A DNA stretch of 51,704 nucleotides from Hyphomonadaceae bacterium (GTDB lineage: Bacteria > Pseudomonadota > Alphaproteobacteria > Caulobacterales > Aquidulcibacteraceae). The stretch is from NCBI GenBank assembly GCA_014378995.1, contig JACMMP010000166.1:1-51704 (forward strand), in the 5' to 3' direction. A program made the position numbers and the translations under genes. The notes beneath the pieces are model-generated. The model did not search any database, had not been told where the DNA came from, and worked only from the letters and a program-made list of their open reading frames with translations. Below, piece after piece: positions 42,087 through 50,756 of the stretch (position 1 is its first letter; every line of letters starts with the position of its first letter).

Positions 42087-43289
42087 TTACTCCCGTTTGA
42101 AGCGCGCCGCCTCTTCCGAACCGCCCGTGGCATTGCCGGCGCTGTAGGAGTGCGCGCCTGTGCCTGCGAGCTTGCCGCCGGAGACGATGAGGTACTCATC
42201 GCGGATCGGGCGGCCGTCGAACCAGCATTCGAGAATTTCGCGCACGCCTGCAGCGTAGCGCGCCTGGGCCGAGAGCGACGTGCCGGAAATGTGCGGGGTC
42301 ATGCCGTGATGGGGCATGGTGCGCCATGAATGATCCCGAGGCGCCGGCTGCGGAAACCACACATCGCCCGCATAGCCCGCAAGCTGGGCGCTCTTCAGCG
42401 CCCGCGCCACCGCGTCGCGATCGGCAATCTTGCCGCGCGCCGTGTTGATCAGATAGGCGCCGCGCTTCATGCGGGCGATCATCTTGTCGTCGAACAAATG
42501 CTCGGTCTCGGGGTGCAACGGGCAATTGATGGTGACCACGTCGCAGTGCGGCACCATCTCGGCGGCGCTCGCGTGGAACGTGAGCCCTAATTCTTTCTCC
42601 ACATCCGCCGGCAGGCGATGGCGATCGGTGTAGTGCAGCTTCACATCGAACGGCTTCATCCGCCGCAACACGGCAAGGCCGATGCGGCCCGCGGCGACGG
42701 TGCCGACGCTCATGCCTTCGACATCGTACGAACGCGCAGCGCAATCGGCGATGTTCCAGCCGCCATCGAGCACCACTTGGTGCGACGGGATATAATTGCG
42801 GACGAGCGAGAGGATCATCATCACCACATGTTCGGCGACGCTGATCGAATTGCAGAACGTCACTTCCGCAACGGTGAGGCCGCGCTCCATCGCCGCTTGC
42901 AGATCGACGTGATCGGAGCCGATGCCGGCCGTGATGGCGAGCTTCAAGCTCTTGGCTTTGGCGATACGCTCGGCGGTGAGATAAGCGGGCCAGAAGGGCT
43001 GCGAGATGACGATTTCGGCGTCGCCGATCTCGCGGTCGAGCGCTGCATTGGCCCCGTCCTTGTCACTGGTGACGACGAGTTTGTGTCCACCCGCTTCGAG
43101 GAACTTACGCAAACCCAGTTCGCCCGACACCGAACCGAGCAGCGCGCCCGGCGTGAAGTCGATCGCCTTCGGCGTCGGCAGGGTTTGACCGTCGGGATAT
43201 TTTTCGAGCTTCGGCAGATCGTCGCGGGCATAAGTTTTTGGATACCCATCGATCGGGTCGTCATAGAGAACGCAGACTATTTTAGCCAC
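42087..43289 (-). CDS. fdh: NAD-dependent formate dehydrogenase
   Basis: A 400-residue D-2-hydroxyacid-dehydrogenase-fold enzyme, closely matching Pseudomonas-type NAD-dependent formate dehydrogenase from end to end (start AKIVCVLYDDPIDGYPKTYARDDLPK). N147 in VTFCNSISVAEH, the Arg in LINTARGKIADRD near 285, and the His in GMTPHISG near 333 are the catalytic residues. It oxidises formate to CO2 and gives NADH. GTG start with AGGAGG six bases before it. It stands alone, next to the tRNA cluster and convergent with it; formaldehyde-generating flavoenzyme and GFA genes are elsewhere in the window. Confidence 0.96.
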   Translation of the reverse strand: MAKIVCVLYDDPIDGYPKTYARDDLPKLEKYPDGQTLPTPKAIDFTPGALLGSVSGELGLRKFLEAGGHKLVVTSDKDGANAALDREIGDAEIVISQPFWPAYLTAERIAKAKSLKLAITAGIGSDHVDLQAAMERGLTVAEVTFCNSISVAEHVVMMILSLVRNYIPSHQVVLDGGWNIADCAARSYDVEGMSVGTVAAGRIGLAVLRRMKPFDVKLHYTDRHRLPADVEKELGLTFHASAAEMVPHCDVVTINCPLHPETEHLFDDKMIARMKRGAYLINTARGKIADRDAVARALKSAQLAGYAGDVWFPQPAPRDHSWRTMPHHGMTPHISGTSLSAQARYAAGVREILECWFDGRPIRDEYLIVSGGKLAGTGAHSYSAGNATGGSEEAARFKRE

Positions 43290-43355
43290 GGACGCCTCCT
43301 GGTGAGGCGGCCACACTGCGCTTAGGCGGGGCTTGCGTCCATGCCCTCGGCGAGA

Positions 43356-43958
43356 CTACGCGCGCTGCGCGCCCACGTATGCACGAAGCACGTCCGCGGC
43401 GACTTCGCGCGTGCGGCCCGGCGCGCGGCCGATCAGCTCGGCCAGTGAGCCGCCGAACAATCCCGCGCCCATCGCCAGCGTTACGCTTACCAGCACCAGA
43501 TCTTCCGCTTGCTGCGGCGTCACATCGCCAAACGCGGCGCGCCGGAGCACGACTTCGCGCACCGCTTCGCGCACATGCGTCATGCGACGCCACTCACCGG
43601 TGAGTTCGAGCCATGCCGCAAGCCGCGCCGCGCCGCGCGTTTCGAACACATCGAACAACGCTTGCACGACCGCGTCCTGCTTCACGTCGCGGTCGCCGGC
43701 CTGATCCGCGAGCGCGAGCACATCGGCGACGAGTTGCTGCACCATCCGGTCCATCAGCGCCGCGTGAAGCGCGTCGACGCCGCCGAAATGATGCAGCACG
43801 GAGGCGTTGGCGACGCCCGCCGCGCTGGCCACTTCCGCCAGCTTCAACGCCAGCGGGCCCTGCTCCACGAGCAATTTCTCCGCTGCGTTCAGGATGTTAT
43901 CGCGCGCCGCCTCCGGCGCCCGGCGCACCCGCACCTTGTCGTTTTTGTTTATTGACAT
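43356..43958 (-). CDS. TetR-family transcriptional regulator
   Basis: A 200-residue TetR-type repressor. The N-terminal helix-turn-helix is visible in ARDNILNAAEKLLVEQGPLALKLAEVASAAGVANASVLHHFGGVDALHAALMDRM (residues about 16-70). The C-terminal ligand domain is helical and has no recognised ligand. It starts at an ATG inside a palindrome and is divergent from the metal-dependent hydrolase gene, so that gene and itself are its most likely targets. Confidence 0.92.
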   Translation of the reverse strand: MSINKNDKVRVRRAPEAARDNILNAAEKLLVEQGPLALKLAEVASAAGVANASVLHHFGGVDALHAALMDRMVQQLVADVLALADQAGDRDVKQDAVVQALFDVFETRGAARLAAWLELTGEWRRMTHVREAVREVVLRRAAFGDVTPQQAEDLVLVSVTLAMGAGLFGGSLAELIGRAPGRTREVAADVLRAYVGAQRA

Positions 43959-43966
43959 TTTTGTCA
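43953..43966. promoter_or_regulatory. Palindromic operator TGACA-N4-TGTCA
   Basis: A perfect 5-base inverted repeat TGACA TTTT TGTCA overlaps the start codon of the TetR-type gene. In divergent TetR systems the repressor often binds such a site in its own promoter region. No direct evidence. Confidence 0.55.
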
Positions 43967-44027
43967 GTAGAGCCAAATTGGGGTTCGAACGCAAGTCTAG
44001 CCTAGGTTTCCTCCCCCAAGGTGTTTC

Positions 44028-44882
44028 ATGACCGCCAAAACCACCCCCGCTGACGTCAATATCCCGCCGCGCGACATCCATTTCGACGTCGCCGAGGCGA
44101 AGGCCCGCCACTGGATGAGCGGCGATCCGGTCGGCACCGCCGTCTTCAACGCGCTCTCGCTCACCTTCCCGGACGGCGAGCGCATGTTCATGGACGCGGT
44201 GCGCCATTATCGGGACAAGGTCGATGGTAAGCTCGCGCAGGACGTGCGCGGCTTTATTGCGCAAGAAGCGATTCACTCGCGCGAACATCACTCGCTCAAT
44301 CAGCTGATCGACCGCGACCATTATCCAGTCGCTGAAATCGAGGCCGCAGTGAAGGAGCGCGTTACGTTCGCCCGCTCACGAGGGCCGATCCGGATGCTGA
44401 TTTCCACCATCTCGCTCGAACATTTCACTGCAATGATGGCCGACGCGCACGCGCGCCACCGCGACCTCTTCGATAAAACCGATCCCGGCATCGAGCGCAT
44501 GTGGCGCTGGCATGCGATGGAAGAAACCGAACACAAAGCTGTCGCTTATGACGTGTTCTTGCGTGTGACGCAGCACTGGGCGCCCTGGCAACGCTACCTC
44601 CGCCGCACCTTGGCGATGGCGTTGATCACCTTCTTCTTCACCAAGAACATCACGCACTATGCAGCGCGGCTGCTGGAAGCGGACGGCTATTCTTATGAGG
44701 ACGCGCTGAAAGCGGTGAAGGATTATGTTTGGCGCAAGCCGGGCCTCTTCAGCCGCAACGCCAAAACCTATTTCGCCTGGTATCGCCCCGGCTTCCACCC
44801 CTGGGACGAAGACAACCGCGCCCTCGTGGCGGAATGGAAAGCCGAGTTCGACGCGGATGTGGCGGCGCCAGTTCCGGCCTAA
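44028..44882 (+). CDS. Predicted metal-dependent hydrolase (PF10118-like, ferritin-like fold)
   Basis: A 284-residue helical protein. Diagnostic residues: FPDGERMFMDAVRHY near 48-62, QEAIHSREHHSLNQL near 80-94, TISLEHFTAMMADA, WRWHAMEETEHKAVAYDVF near 155-173, which supply Glu/His pairs for a dinuclear metal site as in the ferritin-like PF10118 family. The family has no agreed reaction. It is divergent from the TetR regulator, likely its controller. A TA-rich membrane-like segment LAMALITFFFTKNITHY lies near the middle. Confidence 0.88.
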   Translation: MTAKTTPADVNIPPRDIHFDVAEAKARHWMSGDPVGTAVFNALSLTFPDGERMFMDAVRHYRDKVDGKLAQDVRGFIAQEAIHSREHHSLNQLIDRDHYPVAEIEAAVKERVTFARSRGPIRMLISTISLEHFTAMMADAHARHRDLFDKTDPGIERMWRWHAMEETEHKAVAYDVFLRVTQHWAPWQRYLRRTLAMALITFFFTKNITHYAARLLEADGYSYEDALKAVKDYVWRKPGLFSRNAKTYFAWYRPGFHPWDEDNRALVAEWKAEFDADVAAPVPA

Positions 44883-44890
44883 ATCTCCAA

Positions 44891-45008
44891 CGCTTCCCGG
44901 ACGCGCGTCAGCGCGAGCCGGGACCTAGGGTCCCAAAAAGCACAAATCGCGGCCCCTGGGTCCCGGCTCGGCGCACCGCGCGTTCGCGCGATGCGTGTCC
45001 GGGAAGCG
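44891..45008. repeat. Long inverted repeat, family with CCCTGGGTCC core
   Basis: CGCTTCCCGGA opens the left end and TCCGGGAAGCG closes the right; inside, AGCCGGGACCTAGGG faces CCCTGGGTCCCGGCT with a short centre (44935-44952). It fills the gap between the hydrolase gene and the acyl-CoA dehydrogenase pair, and its core is shared with the repeat at 34115-34221. Confidence 0.82.
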
Positions 45009-45013
45009 TAGAG

Positions 45014-46093
45014 CTAGAACCCCAACAACGTCGCATACCGATCGCGGTGAAAGCTCGCGCCGCCATAGAGCGCCTCCGCCACCCGCGCGCGCTTTAGATA
45101 AAGCCCGGCATCGTGTTCATCGGTCATGCCGATGCCGCCGTGCAGCTGCACCATTTCGTTGGTGGCGAGATGCAGCGTCTCCGACGCGCGCGCTTTGGCG
45201 AGGCTCGCATATTCGGCGATGCGTTTGTCGCTGCGATCCAGCGCGTCGAGCGCCGCCAGAACGCACGAGCGCGTCAACTCCAGATCGGTGAATAGCTTCG
45301 CCGCGCGATGTTGCAGCGCCTGGAAGCCGCCAATGACTTGGCCGAACTGCTTGCGTGTTTTGAGATACTCGCTCGTGATCTCGAACGCCTCGCTCGCCTG
45401 CCCTAGCATTTCGGCGGCGAGGCCGATGCGGGCGCGGTCGAGGACTTCGTCGATGATCTCGGCGCCGCCGTTCATCTTCTCAGCGGCGACACCGTCGAGC
45501 TTCAGATCAGCCGCGCCGCGGCTATCGGCAGTGATTAGTTCGCGGCGGGTGAAGCCTGCGGCATCCGCCTTCACCAAAAAAAGCGCATCGGCGCCGATGA
45601 CAATGATGAGATCGGCGATGTGCCCGTCGGCGACATATTTCTTATCGCCGCTGAGTTTGCCGTCTTCAAACTTCAGCTTCGACTTCGTCCGCGGCGCATG
45701 ATGCGCGCCTTCGTCCACCGCCAGCGTCGCAACCACTTCGCCCGCGGCGATCTTCGGCAGCCATTCCTGCTTCTGCGCATCCGTGCCCGCGAGCAGCAGT
45801 GCGCTTGCGCCTGCGAGCGCGGATGAGTGCAGCGGCGAAGCAACCAACGTCCGCCCCCCCTCCTCCAGCACCGCGCCAAGCGCGACGTAGCCGAGGCCCG
45901 CGCCGCCGTATTCTTCCGGGATGATCACACCGGCAAAGCCCAAAGCGGCGATCTGCGACCAGAGTTCGGGATCGCGCCCGTTCTGCTTGGCGTCCCGCTG
46001 CTTGCGCAGGCGCGCGACCGGCGCTTGCTCGCGGAAGAAATCGCGCGCGGCGTCTTTCAGCATGCGCTGTTCGTCATTCAGGCTGAACGTCAT
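45014..46093 (-). CDS. Acyl-CoA dehydrogenase, small partner of a coupled pair
   Basis: A 359-residue acyl-CoA dehydrogenase, shorter than the usual 380-400. N-terminal DEQRMLKDAARDFFREQ, LGFAGVIIPEEYGGAGLGYVALGAVLEEGGRTL, and the C-terminal FAD-contacting SEYLKTRKQFGQVIGGFQALQHRAAKL and VQLHGGIGMTDEHDAGLYLKRA are seen; the middle is weak. Its ATG overlaps the stop of the larger dehydrogenase gene (ATGA), so the two are made together. Pairs of this kind can form heteromeric enzymes in steroid or branched substrate catabolism; the substrate here is unknown. Confidence 0.9.
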   Translation of the reverse strand: MTFSLNDEQRMLKDAARDFFREQAPVARLRKQRDAKQNGRDPELWSQIAALGFAGVIIPEEYGGAGLGYVALGAVLEEGGRTLVASPLHSSALAGASALLLAGTDAQKQEWLPKIAAGEVVATLAVDEGAHHAPRTKSKLKFEDGKLSGDKKYVADGHIADLIIVIGADALFLVKADAAGFTRRELITADSRGAADLKLDGVAAEKMNGGAEIIDEVLDRARIGLAAEMLGQASEAFEITSEYLKTRKQFGQVIGGFQALQHRAAKLFTDLELTRSCVLAALDALDRSDKRIAEYASLAKARASETLHLATNEMVQLHGGIGMTDEHDAGLYLKRARVAEALYGGASFHRDRYATLLGF

Positions 46094-47277
46094 TGCGTGT
46101 CCCTCAAACCCAGCACGCGCTTGGCGACGACGTTGAGATTGATCTCAGTGGTGCCGCCTTCGATCGAATTGCCTTTCGAGCGCAGCCAGCCGCGCGTCAC
46201 TGCAAGCTCATCCGGCGCAAATCCCTCTCCTGACCAGCCGAGCGCGCGATTTCCCGCGGCTTCCACCATCAGCTCGCAGCGATCGATATTGAGCGTCGCG
46301 CCCGCGACTTTGAACATCGAGGCCATGTGGCTGACATTGCCGCCGGCCTTGGCCTCTTCCTGCGCCCGCTGCGTCGTCAGCGCATATGCCCGCTCGGTCA
46401 TCTTGTGCGCAGCAATGCGCGCACGCAGATCGCGGTCTTCGAGCTTGCCGTCCGTGACGCCCACATTCTGCTTGGCAATATCGACCACATCGACCCGCGT
46501 GTTCGAGCCGAAACCCGAAATGTTGGTCCGCTCGTATTGCAGCAGCCGCTTGGCGATTTCCCAGCCGCCGTTCAGGCGCCCGACCATCTGATGTTTCGGC
46601 ACCTTCACGTCAGTAAAGAACGTCTCGCAGAATGGCGACGAGCCCGAGATCAGCTTGATCGGCCGGGTCTCGACGCCCGGAAGCGTCATGTCGATCAGCA
46701 CGAACGAAATGCCCTCGTGCTTCACGCTGGTATCCGTGCGCACCAGGCAAAAGCACCAATCGGCGTGATTGGCGTACGAGGTCCACACCTTCTGGCCATT
46801 GATCAGCCAGTGATCGCCCTTGTCCTCGCATTTGGTTTGCAGGCCGGCGAGATCGCTACCCGCGCCTGGCTCGCTATAGCCCTGGCACCAACGGATTTCG
46901 CCGCGCACGATTTTCGGCAGATGCTCGCGCTTTTGCTCTTCGTTGGCATATTCGAGCAGCGCCGGGCCGAGCATCCAGAGGCCGAAGGAGAAGAGTGGCG
47001 GACGCGCTCCAATGCGCTTCAACTCGCTTTGCAGCACGCGGTTCTCATCGGCGCTCAGGCCGCCGCCGCCATACTCTTTTGGCCAAGTCGGCGCAGTCCA
47101 GCCCGCGGCGCCCATGCGCTCGAGCCAAAGCTTGGCGTCCTCGCTTGGAAATGTGTAGTTGCGCCCGCCCCAAACGGCGTCGTCTTCGCCTGTCATCGGC
47201 GTGCGCATCGAGTGCGGGCAATTGGCGTCCAGCCAAGCCCGCGTCTCGGCGCGGAAAGCTTCTAATTGATCAGTCAT
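46090..47277 (-). CDS. Acyl-CoA dehydrogenase, large partner of a coupled pair
   Basis: A 395-residue acyl-CoA dehydrogenase that carries the complete signature: WTAPTWPKEYGGGGLSADEN, WCQGYSEPGAGSDLAGLQTKCE, INGQKVWTSYANHADWCFCLVRTD, the catalytic end ALGWSGEGFAPDELAVTRGWLRSKGNSIEGGTTEINLNVVAKRVLGL. It introduces a double bond alpha-beta to a CoA thioester with FAD. It lies directly upstream of, and overlaps by four bases, the smaller partner. I use the ATG inside a GTGATG; the GTG one codon earlier is equally possible. Confidence 0.93.
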   Translation of the reverse strand: MTDQLEAFRAETRAWLDANCPHSMRTPMTGEDDAVWGGRNYTFPSEDAKLWLERMGAAGWTAPTWPKEYGGGGLSADENRVLQSELKRIGARPPLFSFGLWMLGPALLEYANEEQKREHLPKIVRGEIRWCQGYSEPGAGSDLAGLQTKCEDKGDHWLINGQKVWTSYANHADWCFCLVRTDTSVKHEGISFVLIDMTLPGVETRPIKLISGSSPFCETFFTDVKVPKHQMVGRLNGGWEIAKRLLQYERTNISGFGSNTRVDVVDIAKQNVGVTDGKLEDRDLRARIAAHKMTERAYALTTQRAQEEAKAGGNVSHMASMFKVAGATLNIDRCELMVEAAGNRALGWSGEGFAPDELAVTRGWLRSKGNSIEGGTTEINLNVVAKRVLGLRDTQ

Positions 47278-47357
47278 CACGCGGTCCCTCGCGCGCGAGG
47301 CTAAGCATGGAGGACGCAGCGCGCAACTCGCCGCTACGTCATGCTGCGCCGTTTGAT

Positions 47358-48737
47358 CTATTGCGCTGGCGTGATCGGGGCGGCCGAAGGCTCCAGCCCT
47401 TCGGGCTGGCCCACAACGACGAACGTGAAGCTCTGGGGATTGAACAGGCGGCGGATTACCCGGTTCACGTCGTCCCGCGTCACAGCGCGGATCAGATCGT
47501 TGCGGCGGTTGATGTAGTCGACGTCCCGCCCGGCGGCTTGATAGGAATGCACCACGCTCGCGATCTTGGCGTTGCTGTCGAGATCGAGCGCGAACGAGCC
47601 GGTGAGATAGGTGATGGCGTCGTTCACCTCCGCCTGCGTCGCGCCTTCAGTATAGAGTTGCGCCATCTCGGCGCGTGTAAGTTCGATGGCCTCGCGCACG
47701 TCGCCGTTCTCGGTCTGCGCCGAGCCGCGGATGACGGCGGAATAGTCACGCACGGACGGGCTGGTGCCGATGCCGTAGACGAGGCCGCGCGCCTCGCGCA
47801 CCTCGGCCATCAAGCGCGATGAGAAGCCGCCGCCGCCCAAAATGTAATTCGCCACCGCCAGCGGAATCCAATCTGGATCTTCGTCCTGAATGCCGGGCCC
47901 CGCGAACAGCACGAGGCTTTGCGGCTGCGGCAGCTCGCGCACGATCAGCGGCGTCGGCGCGGAAAGTTGCGCTTGCGGCGGCTCGGGCGGCGCTGCGCCC
48001 TGCGGCAGCGCGCCGAAAATCGTATCGATGGCGCGGCCCGCGGCCGCTTCGTCAATGTCGCCGACGATCGTAATCTGCAGCGTCGTGCGGTTGAACGCCG
48101 CGGCGCGGCGCTGCTGCAATGCGGCGCGATTGATCGCCTCAACGCCCTCACGCGACGTGCGGCGCGCATAAGGATGATCGGGATAAAGCGCCCGATCCAG
48201 CGCCAGATTGGCGATGTAATTCGGATTGGTGTCGCGCGTGCGAATGCCCACCAGCATTTGACGCTTAATGCGCGCCAGCGGCTCGGCGTCGAACCGCGGC
48301 TCGTTAAGCGCCAGCCGCGCCATCTCGACCGCCGCGTCGCGATTTTCGCTCAACGTCGTCAAGCTCATGGCCACGCCGTCCCAGCCCGACGCGAAGCTGA
48401 CACCCATATTCAGCTCTTGCAGGCGTTCCTTGTACGCATTGGCGTCGAGCGGCCCCGCGCCTTCCGTCATCATGTCGGCCATGACGCCGGTGGCGCCCGT
48501 CAGATTCTCCGGCTCGATGGCGGAGCCGCCGCGCCAATACGCGCGCATGATGATGATGGGCACGGTGGCGTCGGAGACCAACCACGCGCTGATCCCGCCG
48601 GGCGAGGTGATTTCGCGCACCGGGATAGTATGGCGGGCAGAGGCGCTTTCGGTTTGGCGTTGCGCTTGCGCGGGCGGCGCGCCCAGCGGCGTCACAACGA
48701 AGGCGAGCGCCGCCAAGGCGGCAAAAACCGATCTCAC
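47358..48737 (-). CDS. M16-family peptidase homologue lacking the zinc motif
   Basis: A 459-residue exported M16-type protein (signal RSVFAALAALAFVVTPLGAPPAQAQ). The HxxEH zinc motif of the M16 family is replaced by NLTGATGVMADMMTEG, so it cannot bind zinc. The R/Y substrate-side motif is present as REARGLVYGIGTSPS. Such inactive subunits pair with an active one, as in mitochondrial MPP. GTG start with GGAGG seven bases before; its GTGA overlaps the stop of the active peptidase gene, so the pair is coupled. Confidence 0.93.
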   Translation of the reverse strand: MRSVFAALAALAFVVTPLGAPPAQAQRQTESASARHTIPVREITSPGGISAWLVSDATVPIIIMRAYWRGGSAIEPENLTGATGVMADMMTEGAGPLDANAYKERLQELNMGVSFASGWDGVAMSLTTLSENRDAAVEMARLALNEPRFDAEPLARIKRQMLVGIRTRDTNPNYIANLALDRALYPDHPYARRTSREGVEAINRAALQQRRAAAFNRTTLQITIVGDIDEAAAGRAIDTIFGALPQGAAPPEPPQAQLSAPTPLIVRELPQPQSLVLFAGPGIQDEDPDWIPLAVANYILGGGGFSSRLMAEVREARGLVYGIGTSPSVRDYSAVIRGSAQTENGDVREAIELTRAEMAQLYTEGATQAEVNDAITYLTGSFALDLDSNAKIASVVHSYQAAGRDVDYINRRNDLIRAVTRDDVNRVIRRLFNPQSFTFVVVGQPEGLEPSAAPITPAQ

Positions 48738-50068
48738 TCTTCGTCCTCCGGCAACAGCCAGCCGGTGACCGATGCATCCAGCACCAAAGTCGCGCGCGCC
48801 ATGGTCAGCGCTTCATCGCGCGTGACGGCTTCAATATCGCGCGGCCAGTTCACCACATCGTCGATGCTCTCGCCCTGGGCCAGCGAGGTGCCGTAAATGT
48901 TGGCGAGGCTCTCCTGGCTGTCGCGTGAATAGATCGCCGCGGCGGAGAGCGAAGATTTTGCGCGCGCTAGCTCGGCCTCGGTGGGCCCATCGCGCAAGAA
49001 GACGGCGATCACCTCATCGACCGCCGCCTCAAGCCGCTCCAGCGAAACGCCCTCTACCGGCGTTGCATAGACAGACACGCTGCCGCCGCCGAGGCCGCCA
49101 GTGCTGGCGCCCGCGCTGGCGCTCACGGCGATGCGCTGCTCTTCGACTAGCGCGCGATAAAGCCGGCTGGTCTCCGAGCCGCCGAGAATGTCGATCGCGA
49201 CATCGAGCGCGTGGGCTTGGCGCCCTTCGTCGGTGCCGTAGCTGATGGCGCGGTACGTGCGCGACATCGAGGGCTGGCGCACCTTTTCGTCGCGGTGCGT
49301 AACGCGCATCGGCCCCACATTCGGCGGATCGCTCACCCACGAGCGCGAGGGCAGCTCCCGCGTCGGCCGCAGGCGCCCGTAATGGCGCTCCACCAGCGGA
49401 CGCAATTCGGCGGCGTCGACGTCGCCTGCCACAACCAGGATCGCGTTATTGGGCGCATACCAAGTTTCGTAGAAAGCGAGCGCCGTCTCGCGGTCGAGCG
49501 TGTTGATCTCGTGCAGGAAGCCGATCACCGGCGTGCCGTAGGGATGATGCGGCCACAACATCGCCCGCATGCGTTCGCCCAGCACCGCGCCCGGATTGTT
49601 ATCGACGCGCTGGCGGCGTTCTTCGGCGATGACGTCACGCTCGGAGGCGAACGTCTCATCGCTGAAACGCAGATTACGCATGCGATCCGCTTCCATGCCC
49701 ATGACCAGTTCGAGCCGGTCGCGGGCGATGCGCTCGTAATAGGCAGTGTAGTCCTGCGACGTGAACGCGTTGTCGTCGCCGCCATTGCGGGCGACGGTGC
49801 GGGAGAATTCGCCGGGCGCGATGCGGCGCGTGCCTTTGAACATCAAGTGCTCGAAGAAGTGCGCTACCCCGGAAGACCCGCGCGGCTCATCGGCGCCGCC
49901 TACCCGGTACCAAAGCATGTGCGTCACAACCGGCGCGCGGCGATCGGTGATCACCACGACCTGCAGGCCATTGCGAAGCGTGAACGTCTCGGGCCGCGGC
50001 AACTCGCGCGCGTCAGCGCCCGAGACCAACGCGAATGCAACCGCGCACGCGGCAATCGCAGCGCGCAT
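48734..50068 (-). CDS. M16-family zinc metallopeptidase, catalytic subunit
   Basis: A 444-residue exported M16 peptidase: signal peptide (RAAIAACAVAFALVSGADA), then RNGLQVVVITDRRAPVVTHMLWYRVGGADE and the inverted zinc motif H70-F-F-E73-H74 in GVAHFFEHLMFKGT; the second zinc Glu is in VIAEERRQRVDNNPG. The second half has the inactive-like fold. It lies between the DUF3035 lipoprotein and its partner; the ATG was chosen because GAGGG lies 6 bases upstream, in preference to a TTG five codons earlier. Confidence 0.95.
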   Translation of the reverse strand: MRAAIAACAVAFALVSGADARELPRPETFTLRNGLQVVVITDRRAPVVTHMLWYRVGGADEPRGSSGVAHFFEHLMFKGTRRIAPGEFSRTVARNGGDDNAFTSQDYTAYYERIARDRLELVMGMEADRMRNLRFSDETFASERDVIAEERRQRVDNNPGAVLGERMRAMLWPHHPYGTPVIGFLHEINTLDRETALAFYETWYAPNNAILVVAGDVDAAELRPLVERHYGRLRPTRELPSRSWVSDPPNVGPMRVTHRDEKVRQPSMSRTYRAISYGTDEGRQAHALDVAIDILGGSETSRLYRALVEEQRIAVSASAGASTGGLGGGSVSVYATPVEGVSLERLEAAVDEVIAVFLRDGPTEAELARAKSSLSAAAIYSRDSQESLANIYGTSLAQGESIDDVVNWPRDIEAVTRDEALTMARATLVLDASVTGWLLPEDEE

Positions 50069-50088
50069 GCTTGCCCTCAGCAAAGCGC

Positions 50089-50628
50089 TTAAGTGCCCGG
50101 CAGCTTGAAGCCGCCGCGATCGCGCTCGATCACGACTTGACCACCGCCAGTGGCGCGGCGAATGGATTCGTCCTCTTCAAGACGGCGCGATTCATCTTCG
50201 GCGTTGAGCGGCGCCGCGCGCGGCGCACCCGAACCGCCAAACGCCAGCAGACGATCGACGAAACCCTCGTTACGGCGCACGACGCCCTGAGCTTCAAAAT
50301 CGATAGTGTCGCGAATTTCGGCGTCGGCCGTGCCGGCGCCAGCGGCAGCGACGAGCGTACGCTCGCCCTGGCTTGCCGCCTGGCCGACTTCCTGACCGAA
50401 CAGCGCGGCGCGCGCCTGATCGGTCGGCTGCAGTTCGGACGGACGCGGCTCACCCGGACGCGGCGGGCGCAAATTGTAATCCGGCGGCAGCGTCAGCGGC
50501 GCTTGGGTCACGACACGGAATTCATCTGGCGCCGTTTTCGATGCGCCGATGGCGCGCGAAACGCTTGCGCACCCCGTCGCCGCGGTCGCCGCGGCCAGGA
50601 CCGCCAACACTACGAATGGTTTGGACAT
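50089..50628 (-). CDS. DUF3035 lipoprotein
   Basis: A 179-residue lipoprotein with signal KPFVVLAVLAAATAATGC (lipobox ATGC) and the DUF3035 pattern: TAPDEFRVVTQAPLTLPPDYNLRPPRPGEPRPSE, then a polar Ala/Glu-rich middle and a short Arg-rich tail. DUF3035 proteins are conserved in alphaproteobacteria between lspA and the M16 peptidases, where this gene also lies; the role is unknown. Confidence 0.92.
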   Translation of the reverse strand: MSKPFVVLAVLAAATAATGCASVSRAIGASKTAPDEFRVVTQAPLTLPPDYNLRPPRPGEPRPSELQPTDQARAALFGQEVGQAASQGERTLVAAAGAGTADAEIRDTIDFEAQGVVRRNEGFVDRLLAFGGSGAPRAAPLNAEDESRRLEEDESIRRATGGGQVVIERDRGGFKLPGT

Positions 50629-50756
50629 CGGACGTCCGCCTCCCTTAAATCTCTCGCGCCGGTTCTAGCTGAGCCCCGCGCCCCAAGCCAAGCCGGACAG
50701 CAGCGACGAGGCATCCCGCTTCAGTTTGACCGTTCTGGGGCGAATCCGCCCCCATT

